Part shown: positions 25,701 to 35,145 of the stretch, one piece after another
How the letters are laid out: each line of letters starts with the position of its first letter
Numbering within the stretch: the stretch's first letter is position 1
NCBI GenBank assembly: GCA_024233975.1
Contig: JACKOX010000010.1
Location: 1-64,000, forward strand
DNA length: 64,000 bases
Direction of reading: 5' to 3'
Source of the DNA: Rhodanobacteraceae bacterium
GTDB lineage: Bacteria > Pseudomonadota > Gammaproteobacteria > Xanthomonadales > Xanthomonadaceae
Program-made: the position numbers and the translations under genes
The notes under the pieces: generated by a model
The model's input: the letters and a program-made list of their open reading frames with translations, nothing else
Told to the model about the DNA's origin: nothing
Databases searched by the model: none

Positions 25701-26783
25701 TCAGGCCCCGCGTTCGGCCAGCCAGCTGTTGATCGCCGGCGGCACCTCGCGCTGGGCGCGACCCGACACGTAGATGCCAATGTGCCCGCCCTTGAAGCTG
25801 ATCTCGGTGTAGTCGTCGCTGCCGATCAACCCGCCCAGCGGACGCGACGCATCCGGCGGCACCAGATGATCCTGCTCGGCGAAGATGTTTAGCACCGGCA
25901 TGTCGACATGGGACAGATCCACTTCGCGACCGCCAATCAGGATGCCGCCATTGATGAAGCCGTTGCCCTGGTAGAAGTCGCGGATGAACTGCCGGAACAG
26001 CTCACCCGGCTGGTCGGGCGAATCGAAGATCCAGCGCTCCATGCGCAGGAAATCCTCCAGCGCCTTCGGGTTGTCCATGATGTCCACGAGACCCACGTAC
26101 TTCTGCAGGAACAGGCGATACGGCTTCAGCGTCAGGTAGCACCAGTTCATCAGGTCGCCGGGCACGTTGCCCAGCGTGTCGACGAACTGGTCCACGTCAA
26201 GGTCGCGCGTCCAGTTGGACAGCATGTTGTCCTCGGTCTGGAAATCGACCGGCGTCACCATGGTGACGAGGTTCTTCACCTTGTCCGGATGCAGCGAGGC
26301 ATAGCACAGCGAGAAGGCGCCGCCCTGGCAAATGCCGAGCAGGTTGACTGCGTCCATGCCGTGCGTGCGACGCAGGTAGTCGACAGCGCCATCAAGGAAG
26401 CCCTCGATGTAGTCCTCCAGAGTGAGGAAGCGGTCGGAACCATCCGGATAGCCCCAGTCGAGGATATAGACGTCCTGTCCCGCCGCCAGCAGCGATTTCA
26501 CGATGCTGCGGTCGTCCTGCAGATCGACCATATACGGCCGGTTGACCAGCGCGTAGCAGATCAGCAGCGGCACGCTGCGGGTGCCGCGTTTCGCGGCATC
26601 ACCCTGGTAGCGGTACAGAACCACCTTGCCGTCGCGCCAGACTTCCTGCTTGGGCGTGCAGCCCACCGTGGCCGGGCCGATGTCCTGCAGGTTCTCGACA
26701 GCCGCCTTGAGCTTGCCGGTCAGGCGCTCGACCTCTTGCTGCAGTGACTCGGCGCTGAAATTCAATGGTCCGAACATGCTCAC
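25701..26783 (-). CDS. phaC: Class III poly(3-hydroxyalkanoate) synthase subunit PhaC
   Basis: A 360-residue class III PHA synthase catalytic subunit. The lipase-like box is GICQGG with catalytic Cys152, and the partners are Asp in AEQDHLVPP and His in KGGHIGIYVSG. It polymerises 3-hydroxyacyl-CoA (mainly C4) on nascent granules as a complex with PhaE. Short length and lack of the long N-terminus distinguish class III from class I. The start overlaps the stop of phaE by 4 bp, guaranteeing coupled translation. Confidence 0.96.
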   Translation of the reverse strand: MSMFGPLNFSAESLQQEVERLTGKLKAAVENLQDIGPATVGCTPKQEVWRDGKVVLYRYQGDAAKRGTRSVPLLICYALVNRPYMVDLQDDRSIVKSLLAAGQDVYILDWGYPDGSDRFLTLEDYIEGFLDGAVDYLRRTHGMDAVNLLGICQGGAFSLCYASLHPDKVKNLVTMVTPVDFQTEDNMLSNWTRDLDVDQFVDTLGNVPGDLMNWCYLTLKPYRLFLQKYVGLVDIMDNPKALEDFLRMERWIFDSPDQPGELFRQFIRDFYQGNGFINGGILIGGREVDLSHVDMPVLNIFAEQDHLVPPDASRPLGGLIGSDDYTEISFKGGHIGIYVSGRAQREVPPAINSWLAERGA

Positions 26784-27949
26784 TTCCTCGTGCGCGCAGC
26801 GGCGCTCTTGCGCGCCGGCTTCCCGGCAGGCGCCTTGGCCGGCGCCTTCGGCGTGGGCATGCCCGTTGCGCTGGCCTTGGCCTTGCCCACCGCTTTCTTC
26901 GCCGGGCCCTTCTTCGCCGGGACCCTGGCCACGGACTTCCGGCCACTGGCAGACGGCTGGGCCTTTTTCGCCGTCGCAGGTTTCACGGAAGGTTTCTTCG
27001 CCGCCCGCTTCGCTGCCGCGGTTTTCGTCGGCGATGCCACCTTTTCGCTTGCCGTCGACGTGGCTCCAGCCGCACCCTCCAGGGCCTCCAGTCGGCGCGA
27101 CAGACGCCGCAGCTCACGCTGCAGCTCGATGACCTTGCGATGCGAGCCATCAAGCTCGCTACGTGTCGGCATGCCCAGCTCGCGACACTGTAGCTCCACC
27201 TCTTTCTGGATACCGGCACGCTGGCGCATCTGGGCATTCACCAGTTCGCCATAGACTTCACGGAACTCCCGGGAGAGCGCCACTTCGGCGTAGCCCTGCT
27301 CGGCCGCATCAATCCACAGATCAAACAGGGCGCGAGCCGTATCCATCTGCCGGCCCGGCTCACTGCGCTCGGCCAGCAGGTCCTCGAAGATCGAAAACGC
27401 ACGCTCGCCGCCCTTGGACAGCAGCGCAAAATAGCGCTGCCTGGCCTGCTCGACATCCATCGAGGCCTGCATCAGGCGTTGCCAGCGTTCCTGGTGCTCG
27501 CGCGCGAAGCCGAAGGCCGGCATCGCCAGCATCGGCTGCAGCAGATTGGCCGCGGACGGCATCTCGCCGAGGCCGTGAAGACCACTCGCGCCGTGACCAC
27601 TGGCCATCCGGAACAGATGCGAGAAGGGGTCCGCATTCGCGCCCTTCAGCATGTCCTTCCAGGCGCCAGCGAGACCGCCCGCTGACACCTGCTGGCCGGC
27701 AAACCGCTCCGCCAGCTGCTGCATCATCGTCAGCCAGCCTCCTGCCTGCTGGCTGAGCCGATCAGCTGCCGACTCGACGGCATCGTTACCGCCACCCGCC
27801 AGCGACGACCAGAGACCAGCGAGGCGCTGGAAACCCGGCACGTGCTCGGCCGCCGCGCTGGCGCCGTGGCGAGCTTGGCCCAGGCCATCCCAGAAGCGCT
27901 GCATCAGCGCCGAAAAATCGCCAAACGGCGACTTGTGCGAAGCGTTCAT
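26780..27949 (-). CDS. phaE: Class III PHA synthase subunit PhaE with Lys/Ala/Pro-rich tail
   Basis: A 389-residue PhaE. The conserved part (1 to about 300) includes FWDGLGQ near the start, FGFAREHQERWQRLMQA, a helical body with LWIDAAEQGYAEVALSREFREVYGELVNAQMRQR, and ends in a leucine-rich coiled coil. Residues from about 305 to the end are Lys/Ala/Pro repeats (PAKKGPAKK type) like histone H1 or the tail of the PhaF phasin. PhaE is required for PhaC activity; the tail may tie granules to DNA (inference). A GGAGGTTTC ribosome site precedes the ATG. Confidence 0.9.
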   Translation of the reverse strand: MNASHKSPFGDFSALMQRFWDGLGQARHGASAAAEHVPGFQRLAGLWSSLAGGGNDAVESAADRLSQQAGGWLTMMQQLAERFAGQQVSAGGLAGAWKDMLKGANADPFSHLFRMASGHGASGLHGLGEMPSAANLLQPMLAMPAFGFAREHQERWQRLMQASMDVEQARQRYFALLSKGGERAFSIFEDLLAERSEPGRQMDTARALFDLWIDAAEQGYAEVALSREFREVYGELVNAQMRQRAGIQKEVELQCRELGMPTRSELDGSHRKVIELQRELRRLSRRLEALEGAAGATSTASEKVASPTKTAAAKRAAKKPSVKPATAKKAQPSASGRKSVARVPAKKGPAKKAVGKAKASATGMPTPKAPAKAPAGKPARKSAAARTRK

Positions 27950-28094
27950 GAAACCTCCATTCTGCGGCGCGGATGCTAGCAGCTATGGCGTTACGGGGCG
28001 ATGTCGGAAAAGCACAAGATTGCGCTTTCGACGAACTTCTCCGCATCAATCGCGGCTGCTAGGCTGCCCGCAACCCAGCCTGCATTGATCACCA

Positions 28095-29480
28095 ATGTCC
28101 GACGAACCCACCGACACCAACGCCGACCAAGCCCAGTCCGCCCAGCGGCCAATCCGGAGCGGTGCGTTGCCGATGCCCCGCGACACTACGCCCACCTGGG
28201 AAGTGGAGCTGCTGATCTCCGGCGTGGCCGTATTCGCCATGCTGCAGCTGCCGGGCTGGCTCGATGCGAATGTGTTTGCGCTGAGGCCACGTCTTTCCGA
28301 GATCTGGTTACAACCGGTAACGCTATTTCACATGTATCTGAAGGGCGCTGCCGTCATCCTCTCGGTAACTTTCGTCCTGCATCTGTTGTCGCGCGCGCAC
28401 TGGATTGCCTTGATCGGCATGCATTCCGTTTTTCCCGACGGCATCCGCTGGGACCGCTTGAGGGTCGGCCCCGTGGAAACCCGCACCGCCAGGCAGAAAT
28501 TGCCGGATATCCCTACGGTGATCGAACGCGCCGACAACCGATCAACCATCATCTTCACCATGGGCGTGTCGCTGGCCAGCACCCTGCTGCTGATCACCCT
28601 GATGCTGTTCGTTTTTTATCCGGCAGGCGTCCTCGGATTGATGCTCGCAGGCGTTGAACAAACGCCCTGGAAACTGATGCTGATCATCCTGCTGCCGATC
28701 ATGGTGCCCTACCCGTTGGCGCACACCATCGACCGGCGTTTTGGAGGCAAGCTGGATCCTGCGGGAATTCCAGCCCGGGTACTGGACGCCATATTCAGGC
28801 TGTATGCATTTGGCGGATTTGGCCGAAGTAGCAACGCCAGCCTTGCCGTACTGACCAGCCACGGCGGCGAAGGCCGCTTCAGCCTCTTGTTCGGCGGCCT
28901 GGTCATCGCGGCCATGGCCTTTTCCGTTTTCACCACCGTTGTCGGCCAAAGGCCGGAACGAGCCGGCAACTACGCCTCATTCCCCTTCGCGCGCACAGGC
29001 GATGCGAACGGGGTGAACCCGAACTACTACGCGGACCGCCGCAAACCCCTGCTGGCATCCAACCGTCCCTTTATCCAGAGCGACCTGCCGCAAGACGCCT
29101 ACCTGCGCCTGGTCGTTCCCTATGACCCGATTCGTGATGCCCCGGCGCTGACCGACTGCCAGCTCGCGGAGCTGCCCGATACCGAAGAAGAAGAAGTCGA
29201 AATCGACCGAGTCAAGCTTCTCCGAAGGCAGCAGCTCCTTGCCTGCCTGGCCGCGCTGCATCCCGTGATGCTGGACGCACTGCCTGTCGCCAACATCCGC
29301 TATGACGTCAGCGTCGACGATACGTCCGACCGCCCCGCCCTGCAGGCCATGATCGACATCCGCCATCTCCTGCCCGGCCGACATGAGCTGACCGTCGCCC
29401 ACCCACCCGACCCGGAAGACGTTGACGACGAGGGCAACCCCGAACCAAACCCGCCCCACCGAATCCCCTTCTGGCGCTAA
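28095..29480 (+). CDS. Unrecognised multi-pass membrane protein
   Basis: A 461-residue protein I do not recognise. Five or so hydrophobic helices are visible: ISGVAVFAMLQLPGW, AAVILSVTFVLHLL, VSLASTLLLITLMLFVFYPAG, LMLIILLPIMVPYPLAH, and FGGLVIAAMAFSVFTTVVG. The region after the last helix (about 300-461) is hydrophilic and should be outside the membrane; it carries an acidic EEEEVEID stretch, one Cys each in TDCQLAEL and LLACLAAL, and a Pro/Asp-rich end. No signal peptide. It stands alone, divergent from phaE and ended by a terminator. Confidence 0.75.
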   Translation: MSDEPTDTNADQAQSAQRPIRSGALPMPRDTTPTWEVELLISGVAVFAMLQLPGWLDANVFALRPRLSEIWLQPVTLFHMYLKGAAVILSVTFVLHLLSRAHWIALIGMHSVFPDGIRWDRLRVGPVETRTARQKLPDIPTVIERADNRSTIIFTMGVSLASTLLLITLMLFVFYPAGVLGLMLAGVEQTPWKLMLIILLPIMVPYPLAHTIDRRFGGKLDPAGIPARVLDAIFRLYAFGGFGRSSNASLAVLTSHGGEGRFSLLFGGLVIAAMAFSVFTTVVGQRPERAGNYASFPFARTGDANGVNPNYYADRRKPLLASNRPFIQSDLPQDAYLRLVVPYDPIRDAPALTDCQLAELPDTEEEEVEIDRVKLLRRQQLLACLAALHPVMLDALPVANIRYDVSVDDTSDRPALQAMIDIRHLLPGRHELTVAHPPDPEDVDDEGNPEPNPPHRIPFWR

Positions 29481-29540
29481 GCCGCTCTTCGAGAGACGTC
29501 GCTCATCGGCACGCATCGACTGGCACATCCGGCATCAACG

Positions 29541-29569
29541 AAAAAGCCCGCGATCGTCGCGGGCTTTTT
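29541..29569. terminator. Bidirectional rho-independent terminator
   Basis: AAAAAGCCCGCGA and TCGCGGGCTTTTT form a 13-bp stem with a 3-nt loop between the convergent membrane protein and TMEM43-family genes. Confidence 0.9.
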
Positions 29570-29590
29570 CGTGAAGGTACCGATCACCGA

Positions 29591-30784
29591 TCATGCGGGT
29601 GATGGCGGCGGCGAAGGCGGTGGCGCGCTCGGTGGGGGCGGTGGCATCACCGGCTCGGCCTTCTTCACGCGCTTGAACAGGAAGTAGAACGCCACGACGG
29701 CAATGCCCACCAGCGCGAGTCCCAGCAGCGGCCGATACCAAAGCCAGGCCAGCGCAATGGTCGCCAGCGACAGCACGATGGCGATCAGGATCGACACAAA
29801 ACCCACGCCGGCGCCGACGATTCGGCCGGCGATCGGCAGCACGTCAGCCAGCACCACCAGCGGCTTGAACAGCATGGTGAAGCCCAGCCACATCAGGGCC
29901 ACGCCACCGACACGCAGGATCCAGGTCAAGGCCGTGTTGTCGGCCTGCGCCTTCTCGAACATGGCGTCGGCGCCAACGGTACCGGTCCGCAGCAACAGCA
30001 GTTCGCGACCGCCCTTGGTAGTGAACGGCTTCAGGCTGCTTCCCGCCTGCGCGGCGATGATCGAATGCGTACCTTCCGGAACAATCGAGAAGCTCACGCG
30101 AATGTCGCCCACCTCCGGACTGCCGGAGTTGGCGCCACGATAGAACTCGTCGCCCTCACGCTTGAAGGTCGAATCACTTGCCCGCGCCTCGGCCGGCGGT
30201 GAAAACCGCGCCTTGCCACCGAGCTGGCTCAGCATCGATTGATCCAGGCGAAAACCGCCCAACCGTCCGCCCGGCGCCGTCCAGCTGCCATCATCCAGGG
30301 GCATGCTGCCCGGGTTGCGATGGCCATCCGGCGCATGGAAGTCATCCGAATCATGCAGCCGCGACGACCATTCCTTCTTGTAGGAATACTCGGTCACCGT
30401 CTCCGTGCCGCCACCGATCTTCTTTTTCGTCTTTGAATCGCGATCCTCGGTCCACTGATACATCTCGACCGAACGCGACAGATTCAGCGCCGCCACCTGG
30501 AAGTTGAAGTCCGGCTCGCTGAGCGTCCCTTCGGCAGTGACCTTGCCGCTGACGTGCACCAGCTTGCCATTGTTTTCGCTGCGCACCGCCGCATCACCAA
30601 CGCTGACCACGGCCGCGGCGCCTTCTGCCAGATCCTGCGCCCGGTGCACGGCACGCCCTTCGTTCCACCACTCAAGAACGAACGCCGCCATGATGAACAG
30701 CAGGCCGAACAACAGCCCGCTGAAAGCGCCCTTCAGACGCGAACCCCAGCCGCGATTCGTGACCACGCGGTATACATCGCTCAT
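29591..30784 (-). CDS. TMEM43 (LUMA) family membrane protein
   Basis: A 397-residue protein of the TMEM43 family. One helix near the N-terminus (LKGAFSGLLFGLLFIMAAFVLEWWNEGRAV) is followed by a large soluble domain with the typical LVHVSGKV and VEMYQWTE segments. A C-terminal bundle of three or four helices (LRVGGVALMWLGFTMLF to LVGIAVVAFYFLFKR) ends in a proline-rich tail. Human TMEM43 is a nuclear envelope/ER protein; bacterial function is unknown. It lies downstream of the 3HB oligomer hydrolase, on the same strand. Confidence 0.88.
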   Translation of the reverse strand: MSDVYRVVTNRGWGSRLKGAFSGLLFGLLFIMAAFVLEWWNEGRAVHRAQDLAEGAAAVVSVGDAAVRSENNGKLVHVSGKVTAEGTLSEPDFNFQVAALNLSRSVEMYQWTEDRDSKTKKKIGGGTETVTEYSYKKEWSSRLHDSDDFHAPDGHRNPGSMPLDDGSWTAPGGRLGGFRLDQSMLSQLGGKARFSPPAEARASDSTFKREGDEFYRGANSGSPEVGDIRVSFSIVPEGTHSIIAAQAGSSLKPFTTKGGRELLLLRTGTVGADAMFEKAQADNTALTWILRVGGVALMWLGFTMLFKPLVVLADVLPIAGRIVGAGVGFVSILIAIVLSLATIALAWLWYRPLLGLALVGIAVVAFYFLFKRVKKAEPVMPPPPPSAPPPSPPPSPA

Positions 30785-30855
30785 GCCGGTTCCCCTTCCG
30801 GTGTCGTTGATGAGCGGAGTCTAAATCACGACGACGGTGTTTATGCGGTGTCACG

Positions 30856-32775
30856 CTACTCCGGCATCGCCAAATGCTCCGCCGTCAGCGCCGGCAGCTT
30901 GCCATCAACGAATCCACGCGGCCTTGCTGGAATATCCGCACTGTCCGGCAACGGCGCGCCATCGGCGACATGCGCCCACATCGCGTCCAGTGCGCGATAG
31001 GCATACGGCATCAGCGGTACGTATTGCGCGCCGAATACCGGGAAGCCGAGGAAGGCATCGAAATGCTGGGCATGGTCGACGCGCCAGTAGCGCACATCGC
31101 GACCCTGCCGGTGCGCCCAGCCGACGTAGGGACCACCGGTAAACGATTCGGGGATCAGACCATCGACGGCGCCATGGACGACGAAAATCGGCAGACCTTC
31201 ACGAGGCAAGCTCGCGCGCGTCGCATCAACGCTGCGACGCACCATGCCGGACTGCGCACTGCGGTCTTCCCACAAGCCGCGCAGGCACTTCAGGCCAGCG
31301 AAATGGGGGTCTGGTGAGGAGGCATCGGCCATGCTGTCGACGATCTGCACGCCAGAACCCGGCGGGATGCCGGAACCGTCGGACCACCAGGTCGCGCGCG
31401 TCGCTTCATCCGCCGCGATCGGCTTGCCGTCTTTGTCCAACGCCGAGAACCGATAGCCGCAAGGCATGTCGGCATGACCGGTCCGTGCGTAGCTCGACGC
31501 GTAGGTGACGGCCACGGCGCGCCAGAGATCAAACTGCACGTCCATCGCACCCGTGCGGATGGCGTCGTCGGTCCAGCCGCGTTCGCGCATGTGAGCCAAC
31601 GCCTGCGCCGGCGCCTTCGACGCATCACCTTCAAGCAAGCCGGCATCGACCAGCGACTGGCAGCGCGCCTTCATCGCCGGCGGGGCTCCATTCGGCCAGA
31701 GCGCGGCGAAGTCCTCGACCAGCAACGCACAGGACATGAACAGGGCAGCTTCAGTCGCGTAGTCATACAGCGGCCGGCCACCCTCGCCCGCCCAGATGTT
31801 CGGCGAAACCGACACCACTCCGTCGAGCCACGCACCATCGAGCTCGGCCGCACGCAGCACCGAACCACCGCCATTCGACACGCCCACCGCGATCACCCGC
31901 GTGTTGTCGAAGGTAAACGGTCCTTGGTCAGGAAGCGCCAGCTGTAGCGCTTCCAGCGCGAACTCGGCGGCGGACTTCACGTGACGTCCCCAGTCGGCTT
32001 CCGGGTTGTCGCCGGAATGCGCGTGCTGGATGGCGATATCGGTCGATTCGCCTTCGGACTTCGCCGGCTCGAAGGCCAACGCACCATCACCGCGGGCATG
32101 ACGGCTGCCATCCAGCGCCACACCGGTGTCACTGGCGATGTCGAAGTAGTCGGTGCCCGCACCCTTGTCGGTGTAAGCCACCGCGCAGCCGCGCGGCAGG
32201 CCCCAGCCCCCTGACAGGGCAATCGCGCCGTAAATGCCGCGCGACCCGCTGGACGCAGACACCACCACGCACCGTTTCGCCGTGTCGAAATCGTCCGGCA
32301 GCTGCAGCATCACCCGATGCGGCTGTTTCGCATTCGGCAGACGCTTCAGCGCCTGGTACTCGCGACCCGTCACCGGTGCCAGCGAACCATAGAACTCGCC
32401 AAAGCCGCCGCCCGGCGCGAGATCGGCAATGCCCTTCCAATTCACCCAGATCGCGCGACGTCGGCGCTCTTCGCGCGTCGGATTCCCGGCATCGGCGAAC
32501 GCCGGCGGCGTGATCGAACGCAAGCCGGTCTCACCCAAACCAGCGGTCAGCAGATCATCGCCATCCCGATGAATCGTGACGTCGACGCTGCCGACCGATA
32601 TGGCCGCCTGATCCACTTCCGTATCGGAGTTCGTCGTCTTTGCGCTATCGCTCATGGTGGTTTCTGTGCTGCTCATATCGGGAGATGCGTTGTCGCCGCA
32701 GGCAGACAACAGCAAGGACAACGGCAGAGCCAGCAGCGCCGCGCGCGCGATGTTCAAGGTCGGTTTGATTTTCAT
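30856..32775 (-). CDS. D-(-)-3-hydroxybutyrate oligomer hydrolase
   Basis: A 639-residue 3HBOH-family hydrolase. A lipoprotein signal peptide ends in the lipobox LSAC (LLSACGDNAS). The family core is seen in LPDDFDTAKRCVVVSASSGSRG, GCAVAYTDKGAGTDYFD and HAHSGDNPEADWG. The nucleophile Ser lies in AVGVSNGGGSVLRAAELDG. It splits 3-hydroxybutyrate oligomers to monomers, here probably in the periplasm or at a membrane because of the lipobox. It is divergent from bdhA, and the intergenic region carries the palindrome GTACCTTGGTAC. Confidence 0.92.
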   Translation of the reverse strand: MKIKPTLNIARAALLALPLSLLLSACGDNASPDMSSTETTMSDSAKTTNSDTEVDQAAISVGSVDVTIHRDGDDLLTAGLGETGLRSITPPAFADAGNPTREERRRRAIWVNWKGIADLAPGGGFGEFYGSLAPVTGREYQALKRLPNAKQPHRVMLQLPDDFDTAKRCVVVSASSGSRGIYGAIALSGGWGLPRGCAVAYTDKGAGTDYFDIASDTGVALDGSRHARGDGALAFEPAKSEGESTDIAIQHAHSGDNPEADWGRHVKSAAEFALEALQLALPDQGPFTFDNTRVIAVGVSNGGGSVLRAAELDGAWLDGVVSVSPNIWAGEGGRPLYDYATEAALFMSCALLVEDFAALWPNGAPPAMKARCQSLVDAGLLEGDASKAPAQALAHMRERGWTDDAIRTGAMDVQFDLWRAVAVTYASSYARTGHADMPCGYRFSALDKDGKPIAADEATRATWWSDGSGIPPGSGVQIVDSMADASSPDPHFAGLKCLRGLWEDRSAQSGMVRRSVDATRASLPREGLPIFVVHGAVDGLIPESFTGGPYVGWAHRQGRDVRYWRVDHAQHFDAFLGFPVFGAQYVPLMPYAYRALDAMWAHVADGAPLPDSADIPARPRGFVDGKLPALTAEHLAMPE

Positions 32776-32811
32776 GGCGCCAGCCTATCAATCGCCCATG
32801 ACACCCGCATC

Positions 32812-32823
32812 GTACCTTGGTAC
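32812..32823. promoter_or_regulatory. Palindromic operator candidate (3HB locus 1)
   Basis: GTACC-TT-GGTAC lies 37 bp upstream of the oligomer hydrolase start and 74 bp upstream of bdhA. The identical 12-mer occurs at 54030-54041 between the TonB receptor and the GntP permease. Two exact copies in two divergent intergenic regions with related functions make it a probable operator; the regulator is unknown. Confidence 0.65.
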
Positions 32824-32896
32824 ACGCGGCCCGCAGCGCCACAAATGCTATCGTTTGCGGCATCGCAGCATTCATCGGATTTACTGGAGTGAACCC

Positions 32897-33703
32897 GTGA
32901 CCGACACCTTCCTCGCTGGCCGCACCGCGCTTATCACCGGCAGCACCTCCGGCATCGGCCTCGCCATCGCCGAAGCGCTGGGCCGCCACGGCGCCAAGGT
33001 CGGCATCAATGGCCTCGGCACGCCCGAGCAGATCGACGCCGCCATCCAGCAATGCAAGGACGCCGGCGCGCCGGACGTGCGCTATTTCGACGCCAACCTG
33101 GTCGATCCCAAGGCCATCGACGCCATGCTCGCCGAAGCCGCCCAGTGGTCGCCCATCGACGTGCTGGTCAACAGCGCCGGCATCCAGCGCACCGCGCCCA
33201 TTGAAGGCCAGCGCGATAACTGGGACGCGGTGATCGCCATCAATCTGTCCGCCGCCTTCCATTGCATGAGCGGCTTGCTGCCCGACATGCGCGAGCGCGG
33301 CTTCGGTCGCGTGATCAACATCGCCTCGGTGCACGGCCTGGTGGCCTCGGTGGAGAAAGCGCCGTACGTCGCCAGCAAGTTCGGCATCGTCGGCCTCAGC
33401 AAGGTGGCCGCGCTGGAATACGCCAGCGCCGGCAATCGAGACAGCGGCGGCGTCACGGTCAACTGCATCTGCCCAGGCTGGGTCGAAACACCGCTGATCG
33501 AATCGCAGATCCAGGCGCGCGCCGACCAGCACGGCGGCGACCGCGACGCCGGCATCGCCGACCTGCTAAGCGAAAAGCAGCCCAGCCGTCGCATGACCCT
33601 GCCCGAGGAAATCGCCGAGCTGGCACTGTGGCTGTGCCGCCGCGAAGCCCACAACCTCAACGGCGCCGCCATTCCGGTCGACGGCGGCTGGACCTCGCAG
33701 TAA
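32897..33703 (+). CDS. bdhA: D-3-hydroxybutyrate dehydrogenase
   Basis: A 268-residue short-chain dehydrogenase. GSTSGIGLAIAEAL is the NAD-binding loop, and the catalytic residues are in INIASVHGLVASVEKAPY and YVASKFG. The VHGLVAS-x-x-KAPYVA-like stretch and the GWVETPLIESQI segment typify bacterial 3-hydroxybutyrate dehydrogenases, which oxidise 3HB to acetoacetate. Start is GTG at 32897 with a GGAGTG ribosome site; the frame is open upstream without family sequence. It is divergent from the oligomer hydrolase and 22 bp upstream of a response regulator. Confidence 0.93.
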   Translation: MTDTFLAGRTALITGSTSGIGLAIAEALGRHGAKVGINGLGTPEQIDAAIQQCKDAGAPDVRYFDANLVDPKAIDAMLAEAAQWSPIDVLVNSAGIQRTAPIEGQRDNWDAVIAINLSAAFHCMSGLLPDMRERGFGRVINIASVHGLVASVEKAPYVASKFGIVGLSKVAALEYASAGNRDSGGVTVNCICPGWVETPLIESQIQARADQHGGDRDAGIADLLSEKQPSRRMTLPEEIAELALWLCRREAHNLNGAAIPVDGGWTSQ

Positions 33704-33725
33704 CGGGAACGCGTATCCTCACGCC

Positions 33726-34403
33726 ATGACCCGCCTGCTGATCGCCGACGACCACCCGCTGTACCGCACGGCGCTGGCGGAGGCGGTCCGCACGTTGCTG
33801 CCGGACGCACGCATCGACGAGGCCGCCGACATGGCCGACGTGCATCGCGCACTCGAAACCGCGCCCGATACCGACCTCGTCCTGCTCGACCTGCACATGC
33901 CCGGCAGCCACGGTCTGGTCGGCCTCGCCTCGCTACGCGCCAGCCACCCGGCCGTCGCCGTCGCCGTGGTCTCCGCACACGAGGAACCGCAGACCATCCG
34001 CCGCGCGCTCGACTGCGGCGCCGCCGGCTACCTCACCAAACGCGCCGACATGGCGGAACTGAAAGCCGGCCTGCGCGCCGTGCTCGACTGCGAGTCCTGG
34101 GTGCCGCCCGACCTGCGCGATGCCGTGGCCCGCGCCGCGCAACCGGAACCGGGCGCCGAAGCCGACGACATCGCCGCCAAGCTGGCCAGCTTGAGCCCGC
34201 AGCAGTTTCGCGTACTGGAGCGCGTCGCCGAAGGCCGCCTCAACAAGCAGATCGCCGACGAACTTGGCATCCAGGAACGCACCGTCAAGGCACACATGAG
34301 CGCCATCTTCGAAAAGCTCGGCGTCCGCAACCGCACCCAGGCCGGCGTCCTGCTCAGCACCCTCACCCTCACCGATCCGGCGCAGAGCGTCGAGGGCGAG
34401 TAA
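33726..34403 (+). CDS. NarL/LuxR-type response regulator (orphan)
   Basis: A 225-residue regulator. The receiver domain has the acidic pocket IADDHP, phospho-Asp in LVLLDLHMPG, and the Lys of YLTKRAD. The C-terminal LuxR helix-turn-helix is LSPQQFRVLERVAEGRLNKQIADELGIQ and onward to VRNRTQAG (cited in parts). All key residues are intact. No histidine kinase gene is adjacent; it follows bdhA by 22 bp, so it probably reports on 3HB or PHB metabolism. A partner could be a distant NarX/DegS-type kinase. Confidence 0.92.
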   Translation: MTRLLIADDHPLYRTALAEAVRTLLPDARIDEAADMADVHRALETAPDTDLVLLDLHMPGSHGLVGLASLRASHPAVAVAVVSAHEEPQTIRRALDCGAAGYLTKRADMAELKAGLRAVLDCESWVPPDLRDAVARAAQPEPGAEADDIAAKLASLSPQQFRVLERVAEGRLNKQIADELGIQERTVKAHMSAIFEKLGVRNRTQAGVLLSTLTLTDPAQSVEGE

Positions 34404-34540
34404 CGCATCCACGCTCCCGCCTGATGTCGGGACTCGTGCCAAACGCAGCTCTGCCATATGCTCCCAACGCTTGCGTCGGGTGATGGCAGGATCAGTCACG
34501 CGCGAGCTACGTCGGTCACTCCCACATAGGCGGAAGCTGC

Positions 34541-34855
34541 ATGGGCAAGTTCAAGGATCAACTGATTGCCAACCTCGAAACCATTGATGGCTTCGAAGCG
34601 CGACCGTCACCCGTAGCCGGGGGCACCGCGCTGTTCTTCCGGGGAAAGGAGTTCGCGCATTTCCATCACGACCAGGAACTGGATCTCAAACTGACCCGCA
34701 AGGTCATCCAGTCCCTCGGACTCGTGCATCCCGCTGGATCAAAGGTCCACCCGAATCGAGCCGCATCATCGGCCTGGATCGAACTGCGAATCGAGTCCGA
34801 AGAGGCAGTTCACCGGGTCGCCGATCTGGTCAGAACAGCCATCGCGAAACTGTAG
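34541..34855 (+). CDS. DUF5519 (luciferase-domain) small protein
   Basis: A 104-residue protein with the pattern of the small luciferase-domain family: a start helix, GTALFFRGKEFAHFHHDQELDLKLT, then LGLVHPAGSKVHPNRAASSAWIELRI (parts cited). The His-rich FAHFHHD and the final VADLVRTAI helix are typical. Function unknown. It stands alone; the next 290 bp up to the MAPEG gene show nothing I can name. Confidence 0.75.
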   Translation: MGKFKDQLIANLETIDGFEARPSPVAGGTALFFRGKEFAHFHHDQELDLKLTRKVIQSLGLVHPAGSKVHPNRAASSAWIELRIESEEAVHRVADLVRTAIAKL

Positions 34856-35145
34856 ACCGCTATCACGCCTACTGACTGCTACCCGATCGCGGGAATCAAT
34901 CCCGACCAAGTGACAACGGCGCGACAAACTGACGCGCTTTCCAGCATAACGACTGACGAATCACAGGATCTGAAAGACAGGCGCCGGCTGCCCATGGGGA
35001 TGGGTGCTTTCGCTCAAAACCCGAACTGCTGCATGTGGCACCGGGTGGGTGCGGCAACCGGAAACTTGGCCCATCATGGGCAAACATCGGCACCAACCCA
35101 ATGCCGCCACTACGCTACCGACTTCGTCTTGAGGGGGACAACGTC

